DNA of 64,000 bases from Aptenodytes patagonicus (taxonomy: Eukaryota > Chordata > Aves > Sphenisciformes > Spheniscidae), in the NCBI RefSeq assembly GCF_965638725.1, contig NC_134958.1, positions 15,193,464 to 15,257,463 on the forward strand, written 5' to 3'. A program made the position numbers and the translations under genes. This document shows positions 26,471-39,041 of the stretch, in pieces. Each line of letters opens with the position of its first letter. Position 1 is the stretch's first letter. The notes under the pieces are model-generated. The model saw only the letters and a list, made by a program, of their open reading frames with translations, ran no database searches and had not been told where the DNA came from.

Positions 26471-29400
26471 GACATGGATCAGAGGGAGACGGGCACTGAA
26501 GTCCCCAGAGCAGGGCAAAGCACTGGCATTGTACAGGGGCTCGCTCCCAGACTCGTTCTCTCTCTGTACAGGTGCTGTTTTGTGCTTCATTTGCAAGTGG
26601 AAAATGAAGTAATGCCAGACTCATCCTGCCAGGGAGGAGCTGGCAGATCCAGGCCTGGGGATGCGCTGGCAAAGGGGAGCAAGTGGATTTCCACATATGG
26701 TCTCCATCTCTGCAGCAGGGAGTGATGCAGTGAAGCTGCTGGCCCCTGGCCAGCTGTCCTCATGGCACGTGGAGGAGGCCGCCAATGCCCCCGAGGTCCC
26801 CAAGTTTTGGTGCGATCCCTTGCAGAGGACGCTGCACCCAGTTGCCCAGCCCTGGTCCCACTGAGCATCGCTCCTGCTGCAGCGCGGAGCTGAGCCGCCG
26901 ACGGGATGGTCACAGTCCCGGCACACACCACAGCACGTGGCACCGGAGCGAGTGGGTCTGTGCGGAAGGGGCAGAGCCTGCGCCTGCCACGCATCCCCAT
27001 CCCCAGGGAACGGCCCACGGAGGGTCCCCAAAGCGCAGGGAGTCCTGGGAAGCAGCAGTGCCCACCCCTGCCTGAGGACGGCCCTGCCTCTGTCACTACA
27101 GTAGCACCGCTGGGACAGCAGCAAAGCCCTGGTTCTCCTGCGCCCCCCCTACACAAATCACTGGGGGTAACGAATGGCCCTCCCGACCTGCCCCAAACCT
27201 GGGGTGAGCCCAAGCTGGCTTTGGTGTAGCTGGAGATCCCCGTCTCTGACACTCACAGTAGAGCACCTAAACCCCCCCAAGGCCCCTCAGGCTGGCCCCA
27301 AAAATCACTAGTCCCAAGGGTCTCTGGTGCAATTTAGGCTGCTTCTGTGGTCACCTGATGCTGGAGCTTTGAAAGCCTCCAACCTCTGCACAGCTGGGTA
27401 GCAAAGGCCATCGCCCAGAGCCCGGATGGGTCTGAGCCGCAGCCTCTGCCTGGGGTATGCGGCTGAGAGCCAGGGCATGGCTGTCTGCAGAACCAGGGCA
27501 GCCCGAGGCATGGGGAGGGGGACAGCACGGCACAGGGAGGAGGAAGGCAAGGCGCAGGGAGGGGGATGGCAAGGTGCAGCCACCCGTAAGGTCCGTGGTG
27601 GCTGACGTAGCTGCAGAGCTGCCGATCCAACACGGGACGGCGGCAGGGAGGGCAGCCTTGAATCCAAGTTGAACAACACAGCAGTAACCGTGCATATGTG
27701 CTCTGGGCACAGCCGGCTGGGCACAGCAAATCCTTTACACTTGTTCACCTACAAGACCCCCCAGTGTGCAAACGCTCATCACCATGCCTTCGGCCAGGAG
27801 CCAGGACTGGGAGACCCTGGGTGCTGTGAGGCTGAGGGGACAGGCAGAGGGTTGGTACAGGAACAGCCCGGGGCTTTGCACCGCCAGGCTCCCACACTGG
27901 GGCAGCAGGCATGTCCTGAGCCCCACAGCTCCCTCCTCCCCTCTGCTGCCGGCGGCCCTGGGGCAGCCCTGGCACAGACAGCAGCTCCCAGCAGCATGGT
28001 GGTGAGCCCTGCTCCCCTAGTCAACCCCTGCTCGCCCAAGCACCGCATCCCAGGAGCTCTCCCTGACAGCTCCGAAATTCTCCAGCACTATTTTTACCCC
28101 GCAGTTGCTATAGAGACATCAGACCCACTCGCCACTGCAGCCTCTTTCGGAAGCACTACATCACCGAATGCCTCCTGCCTCCAATAACGCACGGGGCAGG
28201 AGGCCACTATTTTGGGCAGAGCCCCAGCTGTAGCTGGAGATAACCCAGCCCCACAGGACAGCCTGGCCTGGGAAGACTGATGGGTCCAGCAGAGAGAGGG
28301 AGACATGGACGGGGGGAGGAGGACAGCAGCATTTCAGAACCCCAGGAGCCTGCCCCTGCAGCCCATCACCCTGCCCTCCCCATCCAGCCCTGCTGCTCTC
28401 TATCCCCTGGGCAGGAGAGGCTTAGACCTGGGCTGCTTTTAAAAGCAAGAAGGGAAACTTTGAGGTTGTCTGACACAGGATACTTCAAGGAAGGGTTTGG
28501 GGCCCAGGAGTTCACAGAGCTGGAGATGAGAGGGCACACGCACAGGGTTCCTCCTTTCTGCTAGGCTGTGTCCAGCCCTGCAATACCCACAACATCCAGA
28601 ACAGAAATAAAGGGGCAGCAGCTTTCTGAACACAAGAGAAGGGCTCGGTTACGGCTGTGCTCTGGAGCAGGAGTGGGGCTGCAGGTCCCCCTGACACCCC
28701 CTCTAGCCCTGGAGAGCTTTGCCAGCTCCCCCTGCCCTGCCGAGGGGTGACGCCGCAGGACATGGGAGCAAACAGCCGCCTGGTCCATCGCTCCTGGTGC
28801 CCCAGGTTGAGGGTGAGCTGCTGCCTCCCCCCAGCCTGAGCGAGGTGCGGCAGTGTCTGGGCGATGTCCCTGTGCTGGGGCTGAACTTCCTGGTGCTTCC
28901 CCAGCACCGCAGCCAGTCCGACCCTCTGGCCAAAGCTGGGGACAGGAGGGGACATGGAGCGGCTGTACACAGCACAGGTGCAGCGCTGCATGGCCACACA
29001 AGGTGTTAGGGGCAGGGCTGTCACTAGCAGAGGTCATCACAGATATCAGCTAATTAATCTCCATTACACCGTGGGAAGCTGGTACTTGCTTGCTTAATTT
29101 TTCCAGCAGGAGAAATCAAGGTCAAAATTAAAGCAGATACAAACCTGCACCAGGCTTTGGCCCTGCTCAGGTCTGCGGGGAAAACGTCCGGATGCCGCAG
29201 GAAGGGCCATTCCCCTCGCCCATGAAAACCCCCCTGAGGAACACGGCTGGGGCTGAACACGTGGACATGGTGCGGCAGGGACCTGCTGGCCCTAGGGGCT
29301 GCACCTCCCCAGGGAGCACAGGCAGGTCTGAGGGCCTGACCCTGAACTTTATAAACCTGTCATCATCCTAATTAGTAACATGCACCTGCAGCATCCTCCT

Positions 29401-31690
29401 GGAGCAGCAGAGCATGGGACAAGCCCACCGCGGGGCAGAAGTACAGCCTGCTGTGAGTTACGAGCACACTGAAGGGCTGGGACGCCCGGCTGCCCCATGC
29501 CAGGCATCTGGACCCACCCTGTGCCCAGGGCAGCCCCATGCCCTGTGCCCCGCTGTGCCCTGTGGGTCAGGAGACATGGGCCGTGGCCCAGCCAGGGCGC
29601 AGGGCAACAGCAGCGTTCGTGGCAGAGCTGGTGGTCACCTCTGAAACACCAGCGCTGAAAGCTCCCCCCATCACCTGCGTTCATCCGTCTGGGGAAGCGT
29701 GTTTATAAAAAGAGGCTGTGCGTGGATGAGCTGGCAGAAATAGCTGCATGCAGCCCTCTCCGTGTGGTGTAAGAGATGATCACCAGCTGTTCTGCAAAAC
29801 ACCCAAAATAGAACCAGAACCAGCGCCAGCGCCGCGTGGCCCCCGGGGAGACGGTCCCTATTTAGCTAAGGCAGCCAGAACAGCGAGGCTGTGCTCACGT
29901 CCCACCTGCGTCCATGCTCCCCCTCTGCCGGGGCAGCCACAGCTCCCAGGGGAGTCTCAAGGCGGCTGGGGATCCGGTGCTTCGGGAGAAGCGCCTTCCT
30001 CAGGAGACAGACCAGGCTCTGACAAGCAACAGGCTGATTTGCTGCAGCTCCTCCCGGGGCTTTAGAAGCACACAGAGCCATGATTGCCCCTTGTCTGTCC
30101 CTGAGCCTGCACCCACAGCCTCAGCCTCCTGATGCATCACTACAGCCCCTGCTCGAATGCCCCTGGGGATCACAGCTGCACCACACACAAACCAGACAGG
30201 CCCATTACGGTCCTAGCAAGCAACTGAAAGCAGCTCCCTCCTCCTCTGGGCTGGGCCAGACCAGACTCTAATTATAACTTCAGAAAGCTGTAATAAATGG
30301 GTAAGAGCTGCCCGACAGCTTGTCTGTGGTGAGATATTGCTGGAGTGGCCCAACGAAGCACTCGACATCTCTGCTATGCTTTTCGGTGTCACAGTTGTGT
30401 CACCTCCGCCTCTCCCTGCCCTGCCAGGAGGAAGGCACAGTGGGGGAGGAGCCCCTCTGCCAGGGTAAGGGTTCTGGGTACTGGTATCACCCCCGCTGCT
30501 GCCCCATGCACGCCAGCAGCACCTCCAGGTCGGTGTCCAGCCCTCTGCAGCCTGCCAGGGCTGTTCGGGCAGGCCTAAGCAGGGCCCAGAGCATGTGTGG
30601 GATGGCACCCTGGGCACCCACAAAACCACCTCCCTCTCAGTCTTGCCCTGAACTGGCTGGGTCTGGACACCATCTGGGCACTGCTGCAGCACCGAGGATC
30701 GAAGCGAGGGCTCAGAGCCCTTGCACCAGAGCTGCAGCTTCTCCTCCCGCAGCCATCCCTGCCGGCCCCGTTGCCATGGCATCCTCAGGGATGGCACGGA
30801 TGCTGGTGAGGAAGATGAGGAGGATGAAGGTAGGTGAACAGATCCAGGGGCCCCCTTGCAGCAGGCGGGGGCCATTCCCCTCCCGGGAGGTCCCAGCTCT
30901 CCAGGATAACTGGCAGCAGCAGTTCCTGGTGAGCCCTTTGCTCGCTGGCCTTGCCAGCAAGTGGGAAGCCGCACAACGTGCTGAGCTGGTCTTGACAGCA
31001 CAGGCATCGCCCTGCCCAGGGCTCCGCCGCTGCCCTCCCCGTCCCTCAGCACACCGGCTGGGAGAGCTTCTCCTGTCTGCAGCTCTTACAAGGACATGGG
31101 AAGAAATCAGCGCCTGCGGACACTTTGCAGTGGGTTATAAACCGTAAGTGAGCTGAGGGATGCTGCCCCCAGGTCTGCCCCTCCCTCTGTCTCCCTTGCT
31201 CTCCTGTCTGATCGTTTTTTGGAGGTCTCAGATCATACTGTTCGCATCTGTGCTAGCAGAGACTGGAGAGTGAGCCACACTGATGCTGGTCCCACAGAGA
31301 AGGTGATGTAGAAATGCTCAGTCCAGAAGGACAGCGGTGGTTAAAGCTGAGATGACACAGATGACACTTTCCAGGCATCTCTGCACATCCCCTGCGTTCA
31401 GCCAAGCCCCTTCATGTTCACTGCTTCTAGTAAACCAAGGAAGGAGCAGGGATATTCAGCCCAAATCTCCTATTTAACCCATCACCCAATTAAACAAAAT
31501 CTCCCATTTTAGGCACATCTCATATTCACAGCAACTGAACTTCATACTCGGATCCTGGTGAGCTGGCACTGGGCATGCAGTGCCCAGAGTCCTGGTACCT
31601 GGGCAGGGAGCAGGACTGGGATCAGAGCCTGGTGAGTCGGGCAGGAGAGCTGCCTGCGCCTGCCTGCCCCAGATCCCACTGAATCATCAG
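26471..31690. other. Non-coding GC-rich sequence
   Basis: No gene is supported. A short AT-rich patch lies at about 29,035-29,130. At 30,790-30,832 a GAGGAAGATGAGGAGGATGAAG run is followed by a good splice-donor match (AAG then GTAGGT), but no matching acceptor or coherent protein context was found. Confidence 0.4.
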
Positions 31691-31900
31691 GGAGTAAACC
31701 GCAGCCCCAGGAGCAGCGCAGACATTACTCAGCAAATCATTATGAATAACTAACAGCTCTGAAAAAATGCAACCTGTGATCATGTGCGAATAGGAAGGGG
31801 GGCCCATCTCCATTAATCACTCATTATGAATTATTCAACAAAAGAGGAAGCAGAAGGCAAACACAGCAACAATTTGTGCAGAAAGAGGGTGCTGAGGGTT
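31691..31900. other. AT-rich island
   Basis: AT-rich block with CATTATGAATAACTAACAG, CATTAATCACTCATTATGAA and CAACAATTTGTGC words. It is a candidate enhancer on composition grounds, with no coding signal. Confidence 0.3.
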
Positions 31901-32880
31901 ATCATCAGCACTCAGCCCCCTCCACAGCCACCCCCAGGCCATGGTCCCAGCAGCGCAGCCCTGACAAAGCTCTCCCCAGCCGGCATGAGGGCAGCCAGCA
32001 TCCAGCCCTGCCTCCAGAGCGAACCGCGGGCAGCCTGCGGGCAGCCCTGCCTCCGCATAGCCTTGCCGTGGCAGTTCCTCTTCGGACAGACAGCCGATGG
32101 GGAGATGGAGCCGGCGTCACCGTGCTCGTCCCTCCCTGCTGGGAGCAGAGCTAGGGCATCTCCTACCCCACGGACACTTGGAAGCTGGTGAGTTTGGGCT
32201 GGTGGAGCAGGAAAGCAAACTCTCAGGTCTGAACATCTGCAAGGAAAGGTTATTCCTGCTGTCCAGCCAGGAACAGCACCGGCAGCACCGCAGCCACCTC
32301 GGCAGTGTGTGGGAGAGCCTGGCGCTGCGGCAGGGAGCCGGCCTGGGCTCTGGCACAGGGACGATAACTAACAGGAACTGCAAAGTAGGCAGAAGAGGAA
32401 AGGTCGTTTGCAGGTAGGGGGGTGTCAGCTCCCCATCACTTGTTGCCTACGCTCTCCTAATCGAGAGGAGAGCTACCAGGAGGGGTCATTAGAGCCTCGA
32501 GAAGGTTGCGTGTGACTCACGGCGTCTCGGCAGCCCTCTGCTTCCAGCCACGTCCGGCTCTTTCTGTGTAGCAGCTCATGCTGCACGCTGGGAACAAGCA
32601 ACCCCCTCATTTTGAAACAGCCCCGCCAAACCTTTCAATGAAGCTGCTGGCAGATCTCCTGGCCTCCAGGATGTGGCCAGCCCAGGCACTGCAGGAAGAA
32701 CCCACAGATGGGAGATGTGGCCCCTCCAGCCCAGGCCCCTGAGCATGGCCACCCGACCGAGGGGCTGGTTTCCACCTGCTTGGGGTCATTTCTGTCATCT
32801 CTGCCTGTACCAAGGCTGCAGCTTTTGTCCCTGATGACCCAATGGCAAGACCCAAGGCAAAGGCAGGACAGAGCAGATAG
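31901..32880. other. Non-coding GC-rich sequence
   Basis: No supported feature. Confidence 0.4.
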
Positions 32881-33329
32881 ACTGCTTTTTGGTATTGCAT
32901 AAATTAGTTATAAATTGTCAATCATTTATGTAATCCCACATTACAAAGGTATGTTTGGTGAGAAGCCACAGGCAGTGCCGTGAGGCAGGAGCACCAGCTC
33001 CACTCCAGAAGTACCTCCAGGTGGGCACAAGTGGCCCTGCACATATGACTGTCCGGTCCAGGCACCCACTCCTGACATCTCTGATGCCCCAGGACTTTCC
33101 CTCTTCCCCCACTGCTCCCTCCCTCGTTGTGGCTGTCCCTTACCCATCCCTTGGTTCCCCAGGCCCCGGGGCAGGTGTGTGAATTCCCCCCTCGACCGGG
33201 CACAAGCACACCTGCTTCGCGCTGGGGTGCTGTGGCGGCTTTCTCCGGTGCTGAAGAACAAATCCCCACTCCCAGGCAGAGTCTGTGCTCATCCTGCCAA
33301 GGCAACTTGTCTGGTTCTAAATTTGTTTT
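32881..33329. other. Non-coding sequence with a short AT-rich start
   Basis: The first 70 bases are AT-rich (ATTAGTTATAAATTGTCAATC). The rest is ordinary GC-rich DNA without a gene. Confidence 0.3.
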
Positions 33330-33740
33330 TTTAAGTAGAGCTTTTCTACAAATAATCTGGTGTGCGTGCATGCATCTGAAAATGAATGGACAAACACATA
33401 TATTTTCAGAGTTTATATGGCCAATTTAGCAAGCTACCGAGAAGTGTCTGCCTCACTGGAGTTAGCAAAGAAGCTGCCATAAGGTTTTCCTAAATGCTTG
33501 CTAATGTAATAAGACCTACTTCATTTCTCTGCTAGCTCTGATTATTATTCTTATTATCATCTTTTACCAAAGAAGATTGCAATTTTAGATTATATTTTAG
33601 TAATCACAAGAGAAATTTCCCCTAATGTTAATCTAATCTAAGAGAGTGCTATGATAAATACCGTTACAGGCAGCGGTAGTCTGCTAATTTAGAGAGCCAT
33701 GTGTAACATTGTGTTTATTGTGCATTTACGACCATTTCCC
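33330..33740. other. AT-rich island nearest the ANKRD34C promoter, candidate enhancer
   Basis: About 400 bases of strongly AT-rich sequence with GCTAATGTAATAAGACC, GATTATTATTCTTATTATC and TTTTAGTAATCACAAG words. It lies some 1.2 kb before the CpG island presumed to drive ANKRD34C. Its length, motif density and position make it the best enhancer candidate in the desert, though this is inference from composition. It has no coding potential. Confidence 0.38.
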
Positions 33741-34300
33741 CACCTTCCACCCAATTACCTGTTTCTGCTGGGACCAGCAGCCAATCTTCTCAGCAGCCAC
33801 AGAGTCAAATGGGCTGGAGCCTGCAGAAAAGTGGGGTTTTGCACAGATGAGAGATTCGGGGACCAGAGAGGTCTGCCCAGGGACAGCAGAAAAGCGCTGG
33901 TCCTGGTAACTTTGGAACGACACTGAGGGGGTCTTTGTGCCCTGGAGAGCAGCACACAGGGACTCCGGCTTCCCCCTGCACAGCACAGAGCACTCTGGTA
34001 CCCGAGATGTGCACTCAGACCACAGTGTCATTAACATTGGAGGGCACCTCAGGGGGTCTCTAGTCTGCCCCCCTGCTCCAAGGGGGGTCAGCTGTGGGCT
34101 CCGACCAGTTTGCTCATGGCTGGGTCGCACTGGGTCTGGAAACCCCCACCCACCCAGACAGAGACAGCACAGCCTCTCTGGGGAGCCCACGCCAGTGGCC
34201 AGTGCCAGTGACACCTGGGCACTGTAACACCCACAGGGCACAAGGCATCGCAGCGGGCACAGGGGCACTGGCAGCACAGATGTACCAGCACACGTCCACC
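33741..34300. other. Non-coding sequence upstream of ANKRD34C
   Basis: GC-rich DNA without a supported gene. A very long minus-strand open frame crosses it but comes from low-complexity sequence further right. Confidence 0.4.
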
Positions 34301-34880
34301 CCCAGCGCCTAGGAACACACGTGGCACCAGGGAACACATGTGGCACAGCTCCACACCCCGCATGTGGGGATGCAGACCCACAGGGACATGGGCACTGCCG
34401 TGCAGATGCCTGCCTGCACGTGGACACACCCTTGTACATGGGCACACATGCAAATGCACATGTGCAAGGACATACGGACATGGACATACGCACACGGGGA
34501 TGCAGCCCCACAAAGGGACGCACACCCACAGCACACCCCCACAGACAGGGGCCCGGCACATCCCCCCCCGTGTGCACACGGAGGCACACGCACCACTCTG
34601 CACCTGTCACCCACACGCACAGGGACACACCTTGCACACGCACGGGGACACACACCCCCCCGCACACCGGCACGGACACAGACACCTCCGGCGTGTGCAC
34701 ACACACACACCCCGCACCCAGCGCCTGCACACACAAACTCACCCCCACGGACACCGCCCCGACCCACACCCCTGCACACAGACACCCACGCACGGGTGGG
34801 CACGGACACTCACACACCTCCCACTCCCGCACACGGACACACGCACGTACCCCACGCTCACGGCCCGGCACGCACACGGA
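34301..34880. repeat. CA-rich low-complexity tract (degenerate CACACGGACA repeats)
   Basis: About 580 bases are dominated by CACA, CACACGG and GGACACA words with irregular spacing. On the plus strand it reads as His/Thr-rich and on the minus strand as Val/Cys/Gly-rich, so very long but meaningless frames are open on both strands. It ends where the CpG island begins. The tract is probably an old CA microsatellite that diversified. Confidence 0.7.
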
Positions 34881-35560
34881 CACCCCCGCCCCGCCGCTCC
34901 CCGCACCCAGCCGGGGGCGGACGCGCCGCCTCCCCCCCCGCGCCCTCCTCCCCGCGCAGCCCCGGCGCGGGCCGGGCAGCAGCGGGCAGCGCCGGGCGGC
35001 AGCGGGCAGACCCGGTGGGTGACACAGCCGCCCGGAGCGCACGTAAGGGACGATGCGGGTGGGGGCGCCGGGGCGGCCGGCGGTGTAGCCCGGCACCGCC
35101 ACCGGGCACCGATACCGGCACCGGGCGCGGGGAACCGGGCAGCAGGTAGCGGGCCGGGCACGGGGGCGGTGGGCTGCCCCCCCTCCTCGCCCCCCCCGCC
35201 CCCGGATCAGCACCGCGGACAGGGGCCGGCGGCAGCGGGACCCGGGACGGCCCCGGCGGGGGGGGGGCACCTACGCCGGGGCCCCCGTTCTTCCCGCAGC
35301 CGAACGTCGGGCCCTGCGACCCCCGGCGGGCAGCGGGAAAGGACGAGGCTGCACCCGGGCTGGGACCCTCCGGCGGCACCGCGGACCGGGGAACTCGACC
35401 GGCGAGGAGGTGGAGGTGAGAGCCGTCAGGGGAGCAACTTTAAAACGAGCCTGCGGGCTCCCCGAGGGGAAGAGGCGGCGGGCAGCTCACGGATACGGCT
35501 GCGGGGAGGGGGGCTGACACCGCTTGCGCCTTTGAGGGGGGCCCCCGGTGCGAGCACTTA
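34850..35560 (+). promoter_or_regulatory. CpG island, probable ANKRD34C promoter and non-coding first exon
   Basis: Dense CpG sequence with GC boxes and no protein-like frame. A good splice-donor match (GGAG then GTGAGA) lies at 35,415/35,416. A polypyrimidine tract followed by CAG ends at 37,385, 60 bases before the ANKRD34C start codon. Together these suggest a non-coding first exon in the island, an intron of about 2 kb and a second exon carrying the whole coding region. The exact transcription start cannot be seen. Orientation is inferred from the downstream gene. Confidence 0.5.
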
Positions 35561-37385
35561 CGGCAGGTCCCAGAGCTGCAGGATCCCCACGTCCTCCGGG
35601 GCACGAAGGGCTGGTGGGGAAGGGCAGAGCAGCTTGTGCGCATCACAGGGGAGGCTTTCGGAGAGACATGATGAGCACACACTGCCAAGAGCTCCGGAGC
35701 AAACCGGGCAGGTTCAGACGGGCCCCTCGCAGGTGGGGATGCTCCAGGGAAGGGCTGGGCATGGCCTGAGGAGTGGAAACTGCTGCTCACAGCTGGACAG
35801 GCAGCAAAGGGCAATGAGAGCGTGCGGCAAGCAGGTGGCAGGGCCCCTGGACACGCTGGCTGAAGGTCTGCTTCTGTGCCTCTGTGACGTTTCCATGGTG
35901 CTGGGCATCTGCTGGTCCCTCCAGCACGGCTCTGAGCTGCTACCTCTGCCTTGTGCGTGGAGCCCACTGAGTCTCAGACTGCAGGGGACAGGTGGTGTTC
36001 CTCAGGGACACAAGCAGCAGGGCCACAAGGCACTCGGGTTGCATATCATGGCTGTGGAACAATGCGCAGGAGCCTTACCTGGCTGAATTTCCCATAGCCA
36101 GCCCATGCCAGGCATTGGCAGGGAAGCACTTGCCAGCAGAGACAATGCCTGTTGATCCTCCTGAGCCAGTCCTGCTGCAGAGACTGCTGTGAGTGGAAGC
36201 TGCTCTTACAGCACTCTCCTACACAAGTGGCTCACACCACCATTAAGCAGCATAGGGTTACAGACAGCATGACCACAGCTGCTTCACATTTCCTTCAGCA
36301 GTGAGGAAGCAAAGATCATGGTTCCAGCCCAAGAAGCCATGGGAGATGTTCACACTGTCTCCAGTGGCTCTGCATGACAGCCCGAGAGACCTAGAAGACA
36401 CGGTGGAAACCATTTCAGCATCAGGACCATTCTGATTTCTCTGGCACTTGGGGAAATCAGCTGCATCCAGGCAAATGTCAGCATGGCTACTGGGGAAACA
36501 GAGCCAGAAAAGAGCAAGGCAAGATGAACTGAGATGTATTGCCAGGGAGCAGCAAGAGCAGAGCTGCTCCGCAAGGGGAGATGAGCCATAAGCTGAGGGT
36601 GACCACCACACAGGCTGGGGGAGAGACCTCATCAGCAGGGCAGGGACAAGTCAGTCACAGGTCCCATCAACAGTGATCGTCAGGCCAAGGCAAGGTGGCA
36701 AGTCAGGTCCAAGGTCAACAAGGGAAGTCCAATGAACGAGTCTGGTCTGACAGGGGTGGATGAAGCCTCAGGCACCTTCATAGCTCAAACCAGGACTGGG
36801 GGTCTGGGCCAGCATTTAGATAAAGTCCCCAGCCCAGGGGCAGAGGGAGGGTGGGTGGGGGTCTCACATGAGGCTGGTCAGGGCAATTAAGGACAATTGG
36901 TGCACTCAGGGCTCTGGCAGCCAAGTCCCCTGGCATGTCTAGAACAGAGGAAGGCCAGAGGCTCTATGGCCAATAGAGAAAATAGTACATCCTAAAGATG
37001 AGATTATTGAGAGGGGGCAATGCCAAAAGTAAATGCATGGTACGGCTGTGAGAAGGCAGGACTGAGGCATCTCCCAGCTGGCAAAGATCAGCTCTTTCTC
37101 CCCAGGAGATCCCTGAGGCGAGCAAGCCTTTCCTCCCACTGCCGCTCACCTGTCTTGCACTCCAGGCACCCCCATGGTCAGCAGGAGACCCTGTGTGCAG
37201 GGGGCTGTGGTGCTGCACACGGGCAGGGGGGATGGCTTTGGGGGGCTCCTAGTGCCACAGGGTGGGGTGGATGTGATCAGAGAGGCAGGGGGATGCGGAG
37301 CAGTGCTAAGAGCATGACACCCCCAGGAAGGCAGGGCAGAGGTGAGAGCCAGGGCTGAGGAGCAAGCCTCACCTCTCCTTCACAG
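35561..37385 (+). other. Probable first intron of ANKRD34C
   Basis: There is no coding exon here. The part around 36,680-36,740 has repeated CAAGG(T/C) words that could be a worn interspersed repeat, but I cannot assign a family. The stretch ends in a polypyrimidine tract and CAG that fits a splice acceptor. A second possible acceptor lies 12 bases further on. Confidence 0.4.
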
Positions 37386-37430
37386 TTCCTTCCACAGCTG
37401 CCGGCCAACGCTGTCTTTGCCCACCAGTAA

Positions 37431-39041
<1,611 letters not shown>

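Noticed and set aside
30790-30832. Possible isolated exon encoding an acidic run followed by a strong donor (AAG then GTAGGT)
   Set aside because: No matching acceptor, flanking exons or protein similarity could be found. The purine-rich run may be simple sequence.
1-34300. Search for tRNA, rRNA, snRNA or microRNA genes
   Set aside because: I saw no A/B-box tRNA pattern or recognisable structured RNA by eye. Short hairpins cannot be judged without folding software.
33726-35270. A 514-codon minus-strand open frame rich in Val, Cys and Gly
   Set aside because: It is read entirely through the CA-rich tract and CpG island. The opposite strand has equally long frames, and no domain is recognisable.
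34338-36086. A 582-codon plus-strand open frame upstream of ANKRD34C
   Set aside because: The first third is His/Thr-rich translation of CA repeats and the rest is CpG-island sequence. There is no homology, and a better-supported splice donor lies within it.
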